DNA of 61,731 nucleotides from Deltaproteobacteria bacterium (lineage in GTDB: Bacteria; Desulfobacterota; GWC2-55-46; UBA9637), in contig JAUYHF010000060.1 of assembly GCA_030690165.1 (NCBI GenBank), positions 1 through 61,731 on the forward strand, in the 5' to 3' direction. The position numbers and the translations under genes were made by a program. Within the stretch, counting starts at the first letter, position 1. Every line of letters begins with the position of its first letter. This document shows positions 24,158 through 36,403 of the stretch, one piece after another. The notes below the pieces were generated by a model, which worked only from the letters and a program-made list of their open reading frames with translations, did not search any database and was not told the origin of the DNA.

Positions 24158-25258
24158 TCAAGGCGAGTTGGACACCTGTCTTTTGTATTGATACCACACC
24201 CTGCACGTTCCATCCATAGACACCATACACGGCCCATAAGGAGCATCCGGAACGCAGGTGTTTCCGAAAAGCGGGCACTCTGTTGGTTTTATCTTTCCAA
24301 TCATTATAAGGTGGCAAGAGCAGCCGGGGTTTATATCCAACCCCCCTTCTTTTGTTTTGATATCAAATCTGTATCGTGCATCGCGCATCTTGTATCTTTC
24401 TTTCAATCTCAGCCCTGACCTTGGTATTTTTCCGATGCCGCGCCAGTATGCAGGCACAACATCAAAAACCTCTTTTATCGCCATTTGCGCCTTTGGATTC
24501 CCGTTATCCTGCACAGCCCTTTGATACACATTTTCGCATTTTGCAGTTCCTTTGTTTATCTGCCTGATTATTGCCAGCACAGCCATAAGCACATCAACAG
24601 GCTCGAAACCTGCTGCCACTGTGGGCATCCTGTATGCCTCTGGAAAAAGCCTATACTGCTTAAGACCCATTACTGTGGTTACATGTCCGGGTATCAGAAA
24701 ACCGTTTATGCAGATGTCGCCGACTCCTAACAGAAACTCCATAGAAGGGGGTATAAGGCGGTGGGAAACAAGTATGCTTAAGTTATCAGGAATACCGGAC
24801 TGAACAAGGCTTGCCACACCGCAGGCAGTGGTTTCAAAACCTACTGCAAACAAAACAACTTCTTTTAAAGGATTTTCTCTGGCAATCTTTAAGGCGTCAA
24901 ACGGTCCATATACAACCCGTATATCAGCGCCCTGCGTTCCGGCATCAGAGAGAGAACCTGCCGATGATGGAACTCTAATCATATCCCCGAATGTGGCAAT
25001 TACGGCCTCTTTCTCCAAAGCAAGTTCAACTGCGAATTCTATATCATGCCCTGGGCATACGCACACGGGACAGCCCGGCCCTGCAATCACATCCACATTA
25101 TCCGGCAGCAATCCCCTTAATCCAAAACGGCTTATGACATTCTCATGCGTTCCGCATACATGCATTATCTTGACAGGGCGCTTTAAAGGCGCTTCTTTGA
25201 TCTTTTTAACAAGATTCTCGACAATGGTCTTGTCTCTGTATACGGATTCTATAACCAT
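24158..25258 (-). CDS. hypD: Hydrogenase maturation protein HypD
   Basis: The 366-residue protein has all HypD signatures: MHVCGTHE (residues 33-40), GPGCPVCVCP (about 61-70), FAVGFETTA, and the C-terminal [4Fe-4S] cysteines in CSCH, CPLFGNTCVPDAPYGPCMVS and DGTCRVWY. HypD is the scaffold that assembles the Fe(CN)2CO group of [NiFe] hydrogenases with HypC. It stands alone here, with no hypC, hypE or hydrogenase in the window. It lies 35 bases upstream of pdhA on the same strand. Presence implies the organism matures at least one [NiFe] hydrogenase. Confidence 0.95.
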   Translation of the reverse strand: MVIESVYRDKTIVENLVKKIKEAPLKRPVKIMHVCGTHENVISRFGLRGLLPDNVDVIAGPGCPVCVCPGHDIEFAVELALEKEAVIATFGDMIRVPSSAGSLSDAGTQGADIRVVYGPFDALKIARENPLKEVVLFAVGFETTACGVASLVQSGIPDNLSILVSHRLIPPSMEFLLGVGDICINGFLIPGHVTTVMGLKQYRLFPEAYRMPTVAAGFEPVDVLMAVLAIIRQINKGTAKCENVYQRAVQDNGNPKAQMAIKEVFDVVPAYWRGIGKIPRSGLRLKERYKMRDARYRFDIKTKEGGLDINPGCSCHLIMIGKIKPTECPLFGNTCVPDAPYGPCMVSMDGTCRVWYQYKRQVSNSP

Positions 25259-25370
25259 TTCTGCCGATTATATTCCTTTCTTTTACTCATTGCAAAGCTT
25301 TACTAAAATCAGCAAGTGTGCTATTTAAAATACGGGAGAGAGAATATGGAATTCAGACATTTTTTGTTTT

Positions 25371-25392
25371 TGACTCCTGACTTTTGACTTCT
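25371..25392. repeat. TGACTTTTGACTTCT-type short repeat
   Basis: TGACTCCTGACTTTTGACTT is an intergenic copy of the degenerate heptamer-like repeat that also occurs in frame inside moeA (38437-38470) and, as its reverse complement, inside glcF (47822-47850). Confidence 0.6.
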
Positions 25393-25407
25393 TAAATTGG
25401 AGGTATT

Positions 25408-25713
25408 ATGGCAGACGCAAAACAAGCGGCAAAAGATGTTAAGGTAGAGCTTCAGATAGATGACGACATTGCCCAGGGCATGTATACAAACCTGGCAGCG
25501 ATAAATCACAGCGAAAATGAATTTGTCTTTGACTTTATCTTTCTCCAGCCGCAGTCGCCAAAGGCAAAGGTAAGGTCAAGGGTAATACTCAGCGCAAAGC
25601 ACGCAAAGAGGTTCTTAAACGCATTGCAGGATAATATCCGCAGATACGAAAATAATTTCGGGAAGATAGAGGAAATTAAAGGCCCTGCAATAGATACCAG
25701 TTTCATGCATTAA
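25408..25713 (+). CDS. DUF3467 family protein
   Basis: The 101-residue protein matches the DUF3467 pattern: acidic strand VELQIDDDIAQGMYTNLAAI, NHSENEFVFDFIFLQP, then a helix AKHAKRFLNALQDNIRRYE. The family is widespread, cytoplasmic and of unknown function. TTGGAGG is placed six bases before the ATG. It is followed 13 bases later by the DUF362 gene on the same strand. Confidence 0.85.
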   Translation: MADAKQAAKDVKVELQIDDDIAQGMYTNLAAINHSENEFVFDFIFLQPQSPKAKVRSRVILSAKHAKRFLNALQDNIRRYENNFGKIEEIKGPAIDTSFMH

Positions 25714-25726
25714 CAGACTATTTGAT

Positions 25727-29602
<3,876 letters not shown>

Positions 29603-29614
29603 TACGAGATATCT

Positions 29615-30097
29615 ATGGCTAAAAACAAGCTTGTTGCCCTGCGAACATTAAAGAAACATATTGGCAGCGCCAGAAAAAAAGGTAAAATTATTGTCTTCAC
29701 AAACGGCTGTTTCGATATTATTCACGCAGGACATGTCCGTTACCTTAATAAAGCAAAATCGCTTGGCGATATACTCATAGCAGGATTAAACAGCGACATA
29801 TCTGTAAAAAAGATAAAAGGCGAAAAAAGGCCTATTGTGCCGCAAAAGGAAAGGGCAGAGGTTTTATCAGGCCTTGAGGCAGTTGATTATGTGGTTATCT
29901 TTAATGAGCCGACACCCATAAAACTTATAAAGGCTGTTCTGCCGGATGTCCTTGTAAAGGGCGCAGACTGGGCAGGCCATGCAATTGTAGGCGCTGATGT
30001 GGTAAAAAAGGCCGGCGGCAGGATTGCAAGGATAAAATTAGTAAAGGGGAGGTCAACAACAAATATAATAAAAAAGATTTTGGAACTTCACCAATGA
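29615..30097 (+). CDS. rfaE2: D-glycero-beta-D-manno-heptose 1-phosphate adenylyltransferase
   Basis: The 160-residue nucleotidyltransferase has the TNGCFDIIHAGHVRYL motif (HxGH), GLNSDISVKKIKGEKRPI and the C-terminal KGRSTTNIIKKI typical of HldE domain II. Being a stand-alone domain it is RfaE2 rather than the fused HldE. It makes ADP-heptose for the LPS inner core, which points to a Gram-negative cell with heptose. The kinase partner is not in the window. Confidence 0.93.
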   Translation: MAKNKLVALRTLKKHIGSARKKGKIIVFTNGCFDIIHAGHVRYLNKAKSLGDILIAGLNSDISVKKIKGEKRPIVPQKERAEVLSGLEAVDYVVIFNEPTPIKLIKAVLPDVLVKGADWAGHAIVGADVVKKAGGRIARIKLVKGRSTTNIIKKILELHQ

Positions 30098-30108
30098 AAA
30101 TTTAAGAT

Positions 30109-30600
30109 TTATTTTATTTTTATATGCTTCTTTGATTTATGCTTTGGCATGTCAGGCGATGCGGCGAGCATATCCTTTACCTTTATCTTCCATCCTTCAT
30201 CTTTAAGATAAAGAGGCACCTCTGCGTTAACATAAGAAATATCATTTGACTGGTCTTCAAAACCTAGCTTTGCCGATACAACTGCCTTGCCTGAAGAATA
30301 TAATTTAACCTTTACATCCTGAACCTTTTGCCAGCAGCAGGCAAGCCTTTTCTTTTCATTTGTTATGCGGCTTATAAATTTTTCTTTTGACAGCGCAGAC
30401 TTGTCTCTATCCGCAAATTTATCATAGAGGCTGTCAAATTTATGCTCATACCATAATTCAACAATCTCATTAAAAGCAGACTTTGCCTGTTGTGTCTTCT
30501 CGGCCTCTTTATCGCTGGTCAAGGCATAGATATTATGGCTTGCCAAAAAAGTTAGATGTAAAACCATCAATATAGCGAGCATCCATCTATTCATTTCCAT
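30109..30600 (-). CDS. Exported hypothetical protein
   Basis: The 163-residue protein has an N-terminal signal peptide (about 1-26, MEMNRWMLAILMVLHLTFLA, then SHNIYA). The mature part alternates helices (AKSAFNEIVELWYEHKFDSLYDKF) and strands (VKVKLYSSGKAVVSAKLGF). That layout resembles small NTF2-like or DUF4878-like periplasmic proteins, but I see no diagnostic motif. It follows the UspA gene on the same strand with an 8-base gap, so it is probably co-expressed. Function unknown. Confidence 0.65.
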   Translation of the reverse strand: MEMNRWMLAILMVLHLTFLASHNIYALTSDKEAEKTQQAKSAFNEIVELWYEHKFDSLYDKFADRDKSALSKEKFISRITNEKKRLACCWQKVQDVKVKLYSSGKAVVSAKLGFEDQSNDISYVNAEVPLYLKDEGWKIKVKDMLAASPDMPKHKSKKHIKIK

Positions 30601-30608
30601 AGTTCGTA

Positions 30609-31442
30609 TTATCTCCCTAAAAATACAGGACCGTTAACGTTTCTCATCACATATTCGGTGGTGCTTCCAAGAACCATCTCTACAATTCTTGAATGGCTGG
30701 TTACGCCCATGAACAGTATGTCGTGGTTATTTTCCTTATAATATCTAACTATTTCCTGCGGAGTGTCTCCTTTAACCGAGATAAATTGAGGCTGGATATT
30801 ATAAGGCTTGAAATATTCTTTTGCCTCTTTCAAAAGGGCTTCACCGTTCCCATCCCTTGAAACCGTTAAAACTGTTAACGGAAGTTTCAATGTCTTTACA
30901 AATTCAGCGGCGGAATGCATGGCGCGGCTTGCCGTAAAACTCCCGTCGTATGCAAAGAGCGGGTTCGACGGCTCCTTATATTCATCAGAGACAATAATTA
31001 CAGGCCTTGGAGATTTCCTTACTACGCCCTCAGTAGTTGAGCCGAGAAGGCCATATTCAAACTGGATGTTTACCCCCCTGCGGCCCATTATGACAATATC
31101 CGCAAGTTTCGCCCTTTCGCATATCGTATTTGTAACTATTCCAAATCCCTGCGCGCCGTCATAAGCCACCTTTTCACGCTCGCAGGTTTCCCTGAATTCC
31201 TTTAAAATACCCTTGCCCTTATTTTCCAATATCTCTCTCATCTTTGTTGAGAAATTTAAGAAAGGTTCAAAGCCAAGAGAGCCCGAAAGGTCGTGAAGGA
31301 AAGGGCCTTCCATTACAACAACATCAACAACATAGAGGCCGATTACCTTGGCGTCAAATTTCCTGGCAAGCCAGATTCCGTAAGAAAGCGCCGTCCTGCT
31401 GTGATTTGAACCGTCCTGCGGTATGAGAATATTCTTGAACAT
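30609..31442 (-). CDS. Universal stress protein, two UspA domains
   Basis: The 277-residue protein contains two tandem Usp folds (about 1-150 and 160-277). The first starts MFKNILIPQDGSNHSRTALS and carries the ATP-binding G-x2-G-x9-G-S/T motif as GRRGVNIQFEYGLLGSTTEG. The second keeps LGSTTEYVMRN but lacks the first glycine pair (GVTSHSRIV). It is cytoplasmic and probably binds ATP in domain one. GGGGGAGG lies just upstream of the ATG. Confidence 0.9.
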   Translation of the reverse strand: MFKNILIPQDGSNHSRTALSYGIWLARKFDAKVIGLYVVDVVVMEGPFLHDLSGSLGFEPFLNFSTKMREILENKGKGILKEFRETCEREKVAYDGAQGFGIVTNTICERAKLADIVIMGRRGVNIQFEYGLLGSTTEGVVRKSPRPVIIVSDEYKEPSNPLFAYDGSFTASRAMHSAAEFVKTLKLPLTVLTVSRDGNGEALLKEAKEYFKPYNIQPQFISVKGDTPQEIVRYYKENNHDILFMGVTSHSRIVEMVLGSTTEYVMRNVNGPVFLGR

Positions 31443-31626
31443 AGTTGCCTCCCCCTAATCATCTTAAACCCCAGTCATTTACTGGGACGATTGTTTATCA
31501 GGAACTCTATCTCTGCTATCTGCACACCGCTAATTTTACCGAAATGAGTCCCTCTATGCAAGTAATATCTAATCATAATACTTTAATTTCCTTGACGCCG
31601 CATTTATCTTCAACTAAACTTTAAAC

Positions 31627-31749
31627 ATGAAGAAAACCTTTATCCTGTCTCCTTCCACTATTGTCTTCGTAGTAGATGTTGCCCCTCGCATATCCGATAT
31701 GGAGATAATTGAAAAGCTTACAAAATTGGAAGAAGGACAGAAAGTGTAG
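31627..31749 (+). pseudogene. Short ORF, possible truncated remnant
   Basis: The 40-codon frame encodes MKKTFILSPSTIVFVVDVAP and then a helix-like DMEIIEKLTKLEEGQKV. The end resembles the start of small coiled-coil proteins (EIIEKLTKLEEGQKA-type) and stops abruptly just before mnmE. It could be a fusion remnant or non-coding. It is the only coding-like stretch in the 31443-31752 gap, which also holds the hairpin CCCAGT-CATTT-ACTGGG near 31472-31488. Confidence 0.3.
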
Positions 31750-31767
31750 TCAATGGTCTGGAGTCAA

Positions 31768-33201
31768 ATGAATCTCTCCGATACCATATCTGCCATAGCA
31801 ACCCCTCATGGAGAAGGCGGAATCGGCATTATAAGGATAAGCGGCGCTGATGCAGAAAACATTGCCAGAACTGTATTCAAACCCCGCAAAATTCCCCCTT
31901 CTGTCCCCCTTTGTCAAAGGGGGATACAGGGGGATTTTGCAAAAGGGGGGATTTTTGAAAACCGCCGCCTCTACTTCGGAACAATCTTTAACCCATCCGA
32001 TAACACCCCTCTTGATGACGCGCTTATGGCAATAATGAGAAAACCAGATTCCTTCACAGGCGAGGATGTGGTGGAATTTCACTGTCACGGCGGCCAGCTT
32101 GTGCTGCAAAGGGTGCTGGAGGCTGTTTTGCGGCAGGGGGCGCGATTGGCAGAGCCAGGCGAATTCAGCAAAAGGGCATTTTTAAACGGCAAGATGGATC
32201 TGGCCCAGGCAGAGGCTGTTATAGATTTAATAAGGGCAAAGACAGATTTGAGCTTAAGGCTTGCACGTCTTCAGATGGAGGGCGTTCTTTCCAGAAAGGT
32301 AAATCAGATAAAAGAGTCTGCCGTAGGTCTTCTTGTTTCCATAGAGGCAGGCCTTGATTTTCCGGATGAAGAGGACGTGACAATCCTTTCTGGTTCGGAG
32401 ATTAACAAACGACTAAAGCAAATAAGCGGCGAAATAAAGAAACTCCTTTCCACATACGAAGAGGGGAAGATTATACGGGAAGGGATAAACTGCATTATCC
32501 TGGGAAGGCCTAATGTCGGAAAGTCAAGCCTTTTAAATCTCCTCTTAAAAGAGGAACGCGCCATTGTTACAGCAATTCCCGGGACAACCAGGGATATTAT
32601 AGAGGAGGTTGTTAATATAAAAGGCATACCGCTAAGACTCATGGACACAGCAGGCCTAAGAGAGACACAGGATGAGATTGAAAGCATAGGCATACGGTTT
32701 ACCATGAAAAGGCTTGAATCCAGCCAGATGGTTCTTTTTGTAGTGGATCTGTCGGATGGCGAATTTAAGGAAGATATCGGAATTCTGGAAAAGATTTCGG
32801 ACAAAAAAATTATTATTATTGGGAATAAGATAGATAAGGCATCTATAGAGGCTGTCAGTTCCTTCCATAGCGCATTCAAAGAAATGACAAAGTTAGAGAT
32901 TTCCGCGCTGCTGAATAAGGGCATTGAGGAGTTAAGACAGACAATATACAATGAGGCAATCGGGCATAAGGCCGATGAATCTATTGGCGTAGTTATCTCC
33001 AATGTGCGGCACAAGATTAGCCTTGAAAAGGCGCAGAGGGCTGTTGCAAAGGCAGAAGAAGCCCTGGAAAACGGCCTGTCCGGAGAATTCATTGCAGTAG
33101 AGCTTAAAGAAGCAATAGAAAGACTCGGCGAAATAACAGGGGCAGTAACAACAGAGGATATTCTTGACAGGATATTCAGCCAGTTTTGCATAGGAAAATA
33201 A
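31768..33201 (+). CDS. mnmE: tRNA modification GTPase MnmE (TrmE) with a repeat-derived insertion
   Basis: I favour the ATG at 31768 (MNLSDTISAIATPHGEGGIG, the usual N-terminus), with GGAG four bases upstream; ATG 31753 would add five residues. The order is N-terminal THF-binding domain, helical domain, GTPase domain (G1 GRPNVGKSS, G3 DTAGLRET, G4 NKID) and the C-terminal CIGK. With MnmG it modifies wobble uridines of tRNAs. About 23 residues near positions 41-64 (IPPSVPLCQRGIQGDFAKGG) are not part of the family and are encoded by a palindromic repeat inserted in frame. Confidence 0.92.
   Translation: MNLSDTISAIATPHGEGGIGIIRISGADAENIARTVFKPRKIPPSVPLCQRGIQGDFAKGGIFENRRLYFGTIFNPSDNTPLDDALMAIMRKPDSFTGEDVVEFHCHGGQLVLQRVLEAVLRQGARLAEPGEFSKRAFLNGKMDLAQAEAVIDLIRAKTDLSLRLARLQMEGVLSRKVNQIKESAVGLLVSIEAGLDFPDEEDVTILSGSEINKRLKQISGEIKKLLSTYEEGKIIREGINCIILGRPNVGKSSLLNLLLKEERAIVTAIPGTTRDIIEEVVNIKGIPLRLMDTAGLRETQDEIESIGIRFTMKRLESSQMVLFVVDLSDGEFKEDIGILEKISDKKIIIIGNKIDKASIEAVSSFHSAFKEMTKLEISALLNKGIEELRQTIYNEAIGHKADESIGVVISNVRHKISLEKAQRAVAKAEEALENGLSGEFIAVELKEAIERLGEITGAVTTEDILDRIFSQFCIGK
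31890..31956. repeat. CCCCCTTT/AAAGGGGG palindromic repeat inside mnmE
   Basis: The core CCCCCTTT-GTC-AAAGGGGG is nested within outer arms ATTCCCCCTTCTGT and ATACAGGGGGATTT, followed by another AAAAGGGGGGATTTT. Palindromes of this type are dispersed intergenic repeats in many genomes. Here it lies within the reading frame without a stop, adding a peptide rich in Pro, Gly and Lys to MnmE. Confidence 0.85.
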
Positions 33202-33290
33202 ACCACGCAATCACTGAAGCGCTTAACCTATTGACAATAAAGGCCATATTGCTACAATAGCCCAACAAATAAACTTATGAGGCATATCTA

Positions 33291-34550
33291 ATGTCTACAA
33301 TAAAATCCGATATAAAACAAATTGCTAAATCCGCAAGAGAGGCATCTTTAAAGCTTGCCAATATAAATACTGGCGTAAAGAATAAAGCCCTTTTAAGGAT
33401 GTCCGATGAGCTTCTGAAAAATGGAAACAAAATAGAAGAGGCTAACAAAAAAGACATTAAAGCCGCAGAGGACAAGGGTTTATCAAGGGCAATGATTGAC
33501 AGGCTTACAATTACCGACAAGGTTTTAAAGACCATGTCCGACGGCATAAAAGAGGTTGCCGGCCTTTCTGACCCTGTTGGCGAGGTTACCCGTATGTGGA
33601 AAAGGCCAAATGGCCTTCTTGTCGGGAAGATGAGGATACCGCTTGGCGTTATCGGAATAATCTATGAGGCAAGGCCGAATGTTACTGCTGATGCGGCAGC
33701 GCTTTGTTTAAAATCAGGCAATGCTGTTGTCTTAAGAGGCGGTTCAGAGGCAATAAATTCAAACCTTGCCATTGCAAAGGTTTTGCAGGATGCGTGCAGA
33801 AAAGAAGGTATTCCTGACACGGCAATTCAGGTTGTGCCGACAACCGACAGAGAGGCAGTTTTGGAGATGTTGAAACTTGAGGAATATATTGACCTCATTA
33901 TTCCCAGGGGCGGCGAGGGGCTTATCAGGTTTGTTGTAGACAATTCTAAAATCCCTGTTATCAAGCACTATAAAGGCGTGTGCCACATATTTGTGGATGA
34001 ATACGCTGATTTAGATATGGCTCTTAAGGTGTGTTTTAACGCCAAGGTTCAAAGGCCTGGGGTTTGCAATGCTATGGAGACTTTGCTTGTCCATAAAAAT
34101 ATTGCCAAAGAGTTTTTGCCGAAAATGGGCAAGAAATATCAGGATGCTAAAGTTGAACTCAGGGGATGCGCGGAAACAAGAAAGATTCTGCCATATGCCA
34201 AACCCGCAGCAGAAGAGGACTGGCCGGCAGAGTATCTGGATTTGATTCTTGCGATAAAGGTTGTAAAAGATATGGATGAGGCAATATCGCACATTGCAAA
34301 ATATGGGTCGCTTCATACTGAATCAATAATCACAAAGGATTACAGCAACAGCCAGAGATTTTTGCGGGAGGTCAATTCATCGACTGTCCTTATAAATGCC
34401 TCTACAAGATTTTCTGACGGCTTTGAGCTTGGCCTTGGCGCGGAGATCGGCATATCAACAACAAAGATTCACGCCTTTGGCCCGATGGGGCTTCTTGAGC
34501 TTACAACACAGAAATTTATAATTTATGGAGAGGGGCAGGTAAGGGAGTAA
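33291..34550 (+). CDS. proA: Gamma-glutamyl phosphate reductase ProA
   Basis: The 419-residue protein is full length for ProA and has [35 protein letters not shown], the catalytic cysteine in [18 protein letters not shown], and [19 protein letters not shown] with T for the first S. It reduces gamma-glutamyl phosphate to the semialdehyde in proline synthesis. No proB is adjacent. The start follows ATGAGGCATATCTA, a modest ribosome site. It ends 103 bases before the second integron-cassette patch. Confidence 0.95.
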   Translation: MSTIKSDIKQIAKSAREASLKLANINTGVKNKALLRMSDELLKNGNKIEEANKKDIKAAEDKGLSRAMIDRLTITDKVLKTMSDGIKEVAGLSDPVGEVTRMWKRPNGLLVGKMRIPLGVIGIIYEARPNVTADAAALCLKSGNAVVLRGGSEAINSNLAIAKVLQDACRKEGIPDTAIQVVPTTDREAVLEMLKLEEYIDLIIPRGGEGLIRFVVDNSKIPVIKHYKGVCHIFVDEYADLDMALKVCFNAKVQRPGVCNAMETLLVHKNIAKEFLPKMGKKYQDAKVELRGCAETRKILPYAKPAAEEDWPAEYLDLILAIKVVKDMDEAISHIAKYGSLHTESIITKDYSNSQRFLREVNSSTVLINASTRFSDGFELGLGAEIGISTTKIHAFGPMGLLELTTQKFIIYGEGQVRE

Positions 34551-34682
34551 TTTAAGCAGCAGTGTATCTGCAAATATCCCGTTTTAATCTTGATAGGTTT
34601 ATTTATTTGACCTAATATCAGCAAAAACGATGCTGCGGCATAAAAAAGAATGTTAGCTTGACCAAGATACCCAGAGACTCGT

Positions 34683-35153
34683 ATGCCGACCACCGACGAA
34701 ATGAACATCTCGCTCGATGATGCGAAGTTCTTCAACGACAAGATAGGGGAGATAGTGCGAGGCCCTGATCACGGTCACGATCTCGCGGTCGTTCGGCGTT
34801 ACTTTCGTGGCTATTTGCACTGTTGGAAGACCGTCTTGCATCTCGTTCGAGAGGCCAAAGGATTTGGGGCACCGAGACAGACGAAGAGCTGGATCGCTTG
34901 GTGTAAGCGATGGCAGTCTGGGCATCTGGACTCGCGAGACGTCGACCTCATGGACCAGCTTCGCGAAACGAGAGATTACGATACACACACCGGAACAATC
35001 GTGATTACCGGCGAAGTCGCGGCCGGGCTTTTCCCACTTGTCTTCGTGAGCCCTGTGACAACGTCGCACACCAGGAGAGAATTGGTAACCTGCACAAGAA
35101 GAGGTCTCGATCTAATCAGCGCAATCATTGCAACACACGCGAGTACGCCGTAA
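34683..35153 (+). CDS. Hypothetical cassette-encoded protein, 156 residues
   Basis: I recognise no family. The protein begins MPTTDEMNISLDDAKFFNDK and has a helical middle (LHCWKTVLHLVREAKGF) containing several tryptophans. A hydrophobic stretch follows, VITGEVAAGLFPLVFVSPV, then a Thr/Arg-rich end. There is no signal peptide. Codon choice is unlike the flanking genes (many GCG, CGC, CTC), consistent with recent arrival. Position between a cassette boundary and an attC site is the main support for it being a real gene. Confidence 0.55.
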   Translation: MPTTDEMNISLDDAKFFNDKIGEIVRGPDHGHDLAVVRRYFRGYLHCWKTVLHLVREAKGFGAPRQTKSWIAWCKRWQSGHLDSRDVDLMDQLRETRDYDTHTGTIVITGEVAAGLFPLVFVSPVTTSHTRRELVTCTRRGLDLISAIIATHASTP

Positions 35154-35241
35154 GGAACAGTATCTCTTCGGCACCAGCTTTCTCTCGAAGTAGTCCTCTT
35201 CTCGAGCGCTTCCGGAAGTTGATACAAAATGTGGAAGGACA

Positions 35242-35321
35242 GGTTAACAACCGAATGGAGCCGACGCGCCTGTCCGTCTGTGCGATCATGTCGCTGAAGG
35301 CGCTCGGCTCATTAGGAAACG
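35242..35321 (+). other. Integron attC site (cassette 2)
   Basis: The R''-like box GGTTAAC (35242-35248) is followed by AATG, AGCCGA and GCGCCT on the left arm. The right arm has AGGCGC, TCGGCT and CATT (35298-35313), all exact complements. Two single bases, G35258 and C35265, are unpaired on the left arm, as extrahelical bases should be. The right end is AAAC-G|TT. The R box pairing with GTTAGCT needs wobble pairs, so this box is weaker than at cassette 1. Confidence 0.78.
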
Positions 35322-35379
35322 TTGGAATTTCCCAACCTGACGCTCCAGACGGTCTACGCCGCTGAGCGGGCCACAAAGT
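35322..35379 (+). other. Possible third attC-like palindrome (short or truncated cassette)
   Basis: TTCCCAAC at 35328-35335 could be an R'' box for GTTGGAA. After it, CGCTC-AG-CGG (35341-35352) carries two bulged bases, C35346 and A35349. It pairs exactly with CCG-CT-GAGCG (35359-35368) around a six-base loop. The architecture repeats that of the two better attC sites, but the right boundary is unclear and no ORF fits between it and the previous crossover. Confidence 0.5.
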
Positions 35380-35407
35380 CAAAATCAAATGAAAATCGAT
35401 TTTGCCC

Positions 35408-35437
35408 TTGCATTTCTGATTAGACATCTGCTATTAT
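35408..35437 (+). promoter_or_regulatory. Possible promoter for the DUF5678-like/retropepsin pair
   Basis: TTGCAT at 35408-35413 and TATTAT at 35432-35437 are separated by 18 bp, about 60 bases before the ATG at 35496. Consensus match is moderate and this is inference only. Confidence 0.4.
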
Positions 35438-35495
35438 ATATTTAGACAGTCACTTAACGCTGTAGTATTATTAGTTATTTTAAAGAGTTAAAAAC

Positions 35496-35744
35496 ATGGC
35501 ACGTGTAAATCTCAAAAAAGAGTTCAAATTTTATCTCGACCACCAGAACGAGTTGGTGGAAAAGTACAACGGTAAATTCATCGTGATAAAAGATGAAGAT
35601 GTCATCGGAGCATATACATCTGAATCCGACGCAATTGAAACAACATCAAAGACACATGAACTCGGGACTTTTCTCGTACAGAAGTGTGAACCTGGAACAG
35701 CAGGATATACCCACACCTTCCATTCCCGTGTGGTTTTTGTCTAA
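35496..35744 (+). CDS. Small DUF5678-like protein
   Basis: The 82-residue protein has the pattern [19 protein letters not shown], then [20 protein letters not shown] and a final strand SRVVFV. This resembles DUF5678-type small proteins in which a short helix leads into strands. Its stop overlaps the ATG of the next gene (TAATG), so the two proteins are made together. Small proteins of this kind are often seen beside retropepsin-like genes, suggesting a partner or substrate. Function is unknown. Confidence 0.65.
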   Translation: MARVNLKKEFKFYLDHQNELVEKYNGKFIVIKDEDVIGAYTSESDAIETTSKTHELGTFLVQKCEPGTAGYTHTFHSRVVFV

Positions 35745-36298
35745 TGCCACCCGCCGGCTCCCGCAGTTTCACTCTTCAGAGTAACGGTGGTCTTCTTAAT
35801 CAGCTTATAACCGATATTGAAATTGCTCCTGCTTTTGATCCAGCCACCGCAGCACAACAAACAAATCCATATAAACCGTATAAAGCCCTTTGGGATACGG
35901 GCGCCACGGGAACCGTAATCACCAAAAAGATTGTCGATGATTTAGGTTTGAAGCAGATCGGCATAACAAAAGTATTTCATGGTGACGGATCAACCGATCA
36001 GCCGGTTTATTATATTAACATCATGCTCCCTCATCGGGTTGCCTTCTCTTACATTCGTGCGACCGAAGGGAAGCTTACTGGATTTGATGTTCTCGTCGGA
36101 ATGGACATAATAGTAAAAGGTGATTTTGCCATTACGAACTCAGATGGTAAAACAACTTTCTCGTTCAGGATACCATCAGAGATCTGCATTGACTTCGTGA
36201 AAGAACATAATAGCAAGAACGCCCCACCTCGTGTCGGAAGAAACGATCCCTGCTCCTGCGGTAGCGGCAAGAAATACAAAAAGTGCCACGGTAAATAG
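35744..36298 (+). CDS. Retropepsin-like aspartic protease with C-terminal SEC-C zinc motif
   Basis: The 184-residue protein has a single retropepsin-type active site, [21 protein letters not shown] (first block LWDTGATGT), near residue 48, and a second strand [15 protein letters not shown] like the flap-to-ILG region. It ends in a SEC-C motif, [18 protein letters not shown], a zinc-binding tail usually seen on SecA and chaperone-like proteins. Single-domain aspartic proteases act as homodimers. No signal peptide or membrane anchor is visible, so it is probably cytoplasmic. It is coupled to the small protein upstream. Confidence 0.78.
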   Translation: MPPAGSRSFTLQSNGGLLNQLITDIEIAPAFDPATAAQQTNPYKPYKALWDTGATGTVITKKIVDDLGLKQIGITKVFHGDGSTDQPVYYINIMLPHRVAFSYIRATEGKLTGFDVLVGMDIIVKGDFAITNSDGKTTFSFRIPSEICIDFVKEHNSKNAPPRVGRNDPCSCGSGKKYKKCHGK

Positions 36299-36403
36299 TG
36301 TATTTCCTGTATTTCTAGCAAGCATTTACATCACCAGAACAACCTCTTATTCCAACCAGAAGATCGAGAGCGTCCGGGGCACGCCCCGCGTCTCATCTTA
36401 GCG

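Larger units (their letters stand above)
34653..35321 (+). mobile_element. Integron gene cassette 2
   Basis: The left crossover is G|TTAGCT (G at 34652) and the right crossover is G35321|T35322 at the end of an attC site. One ORF (34683-35153) starts 30 bases after the boundary, again the canonical cassette layout. The whole patch is clearly richer in G and C than proA before it and the genes after it. No integrase is in the window; together with the third attC-like palindrome this is a small cluster of attC sites lacking an integrase. Confidence 0.7.

Noticed and set aside
24123-24317. N-terminal extension of the E1 alpha subunit
   Set aside because: It overlaps the conserved HypD C-terminus in another frame and adds no family-like sequence.
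34910-35365. Second plus-strand ORF overlapping the cassette 2 gene
   Set aside because: Its C-terminal NNRMEPTR peptide is simply the attC site translated, and the frame at 34683 fits the cassette start better.
36375-36403. CGGGG-CACG-CCCCG hairpin after the retropepsin gene as an attC site or terminator
   Set aside because: It has no bulged bases or R boxes and no T run, so it supports neither; at most it is a generic hairpin.
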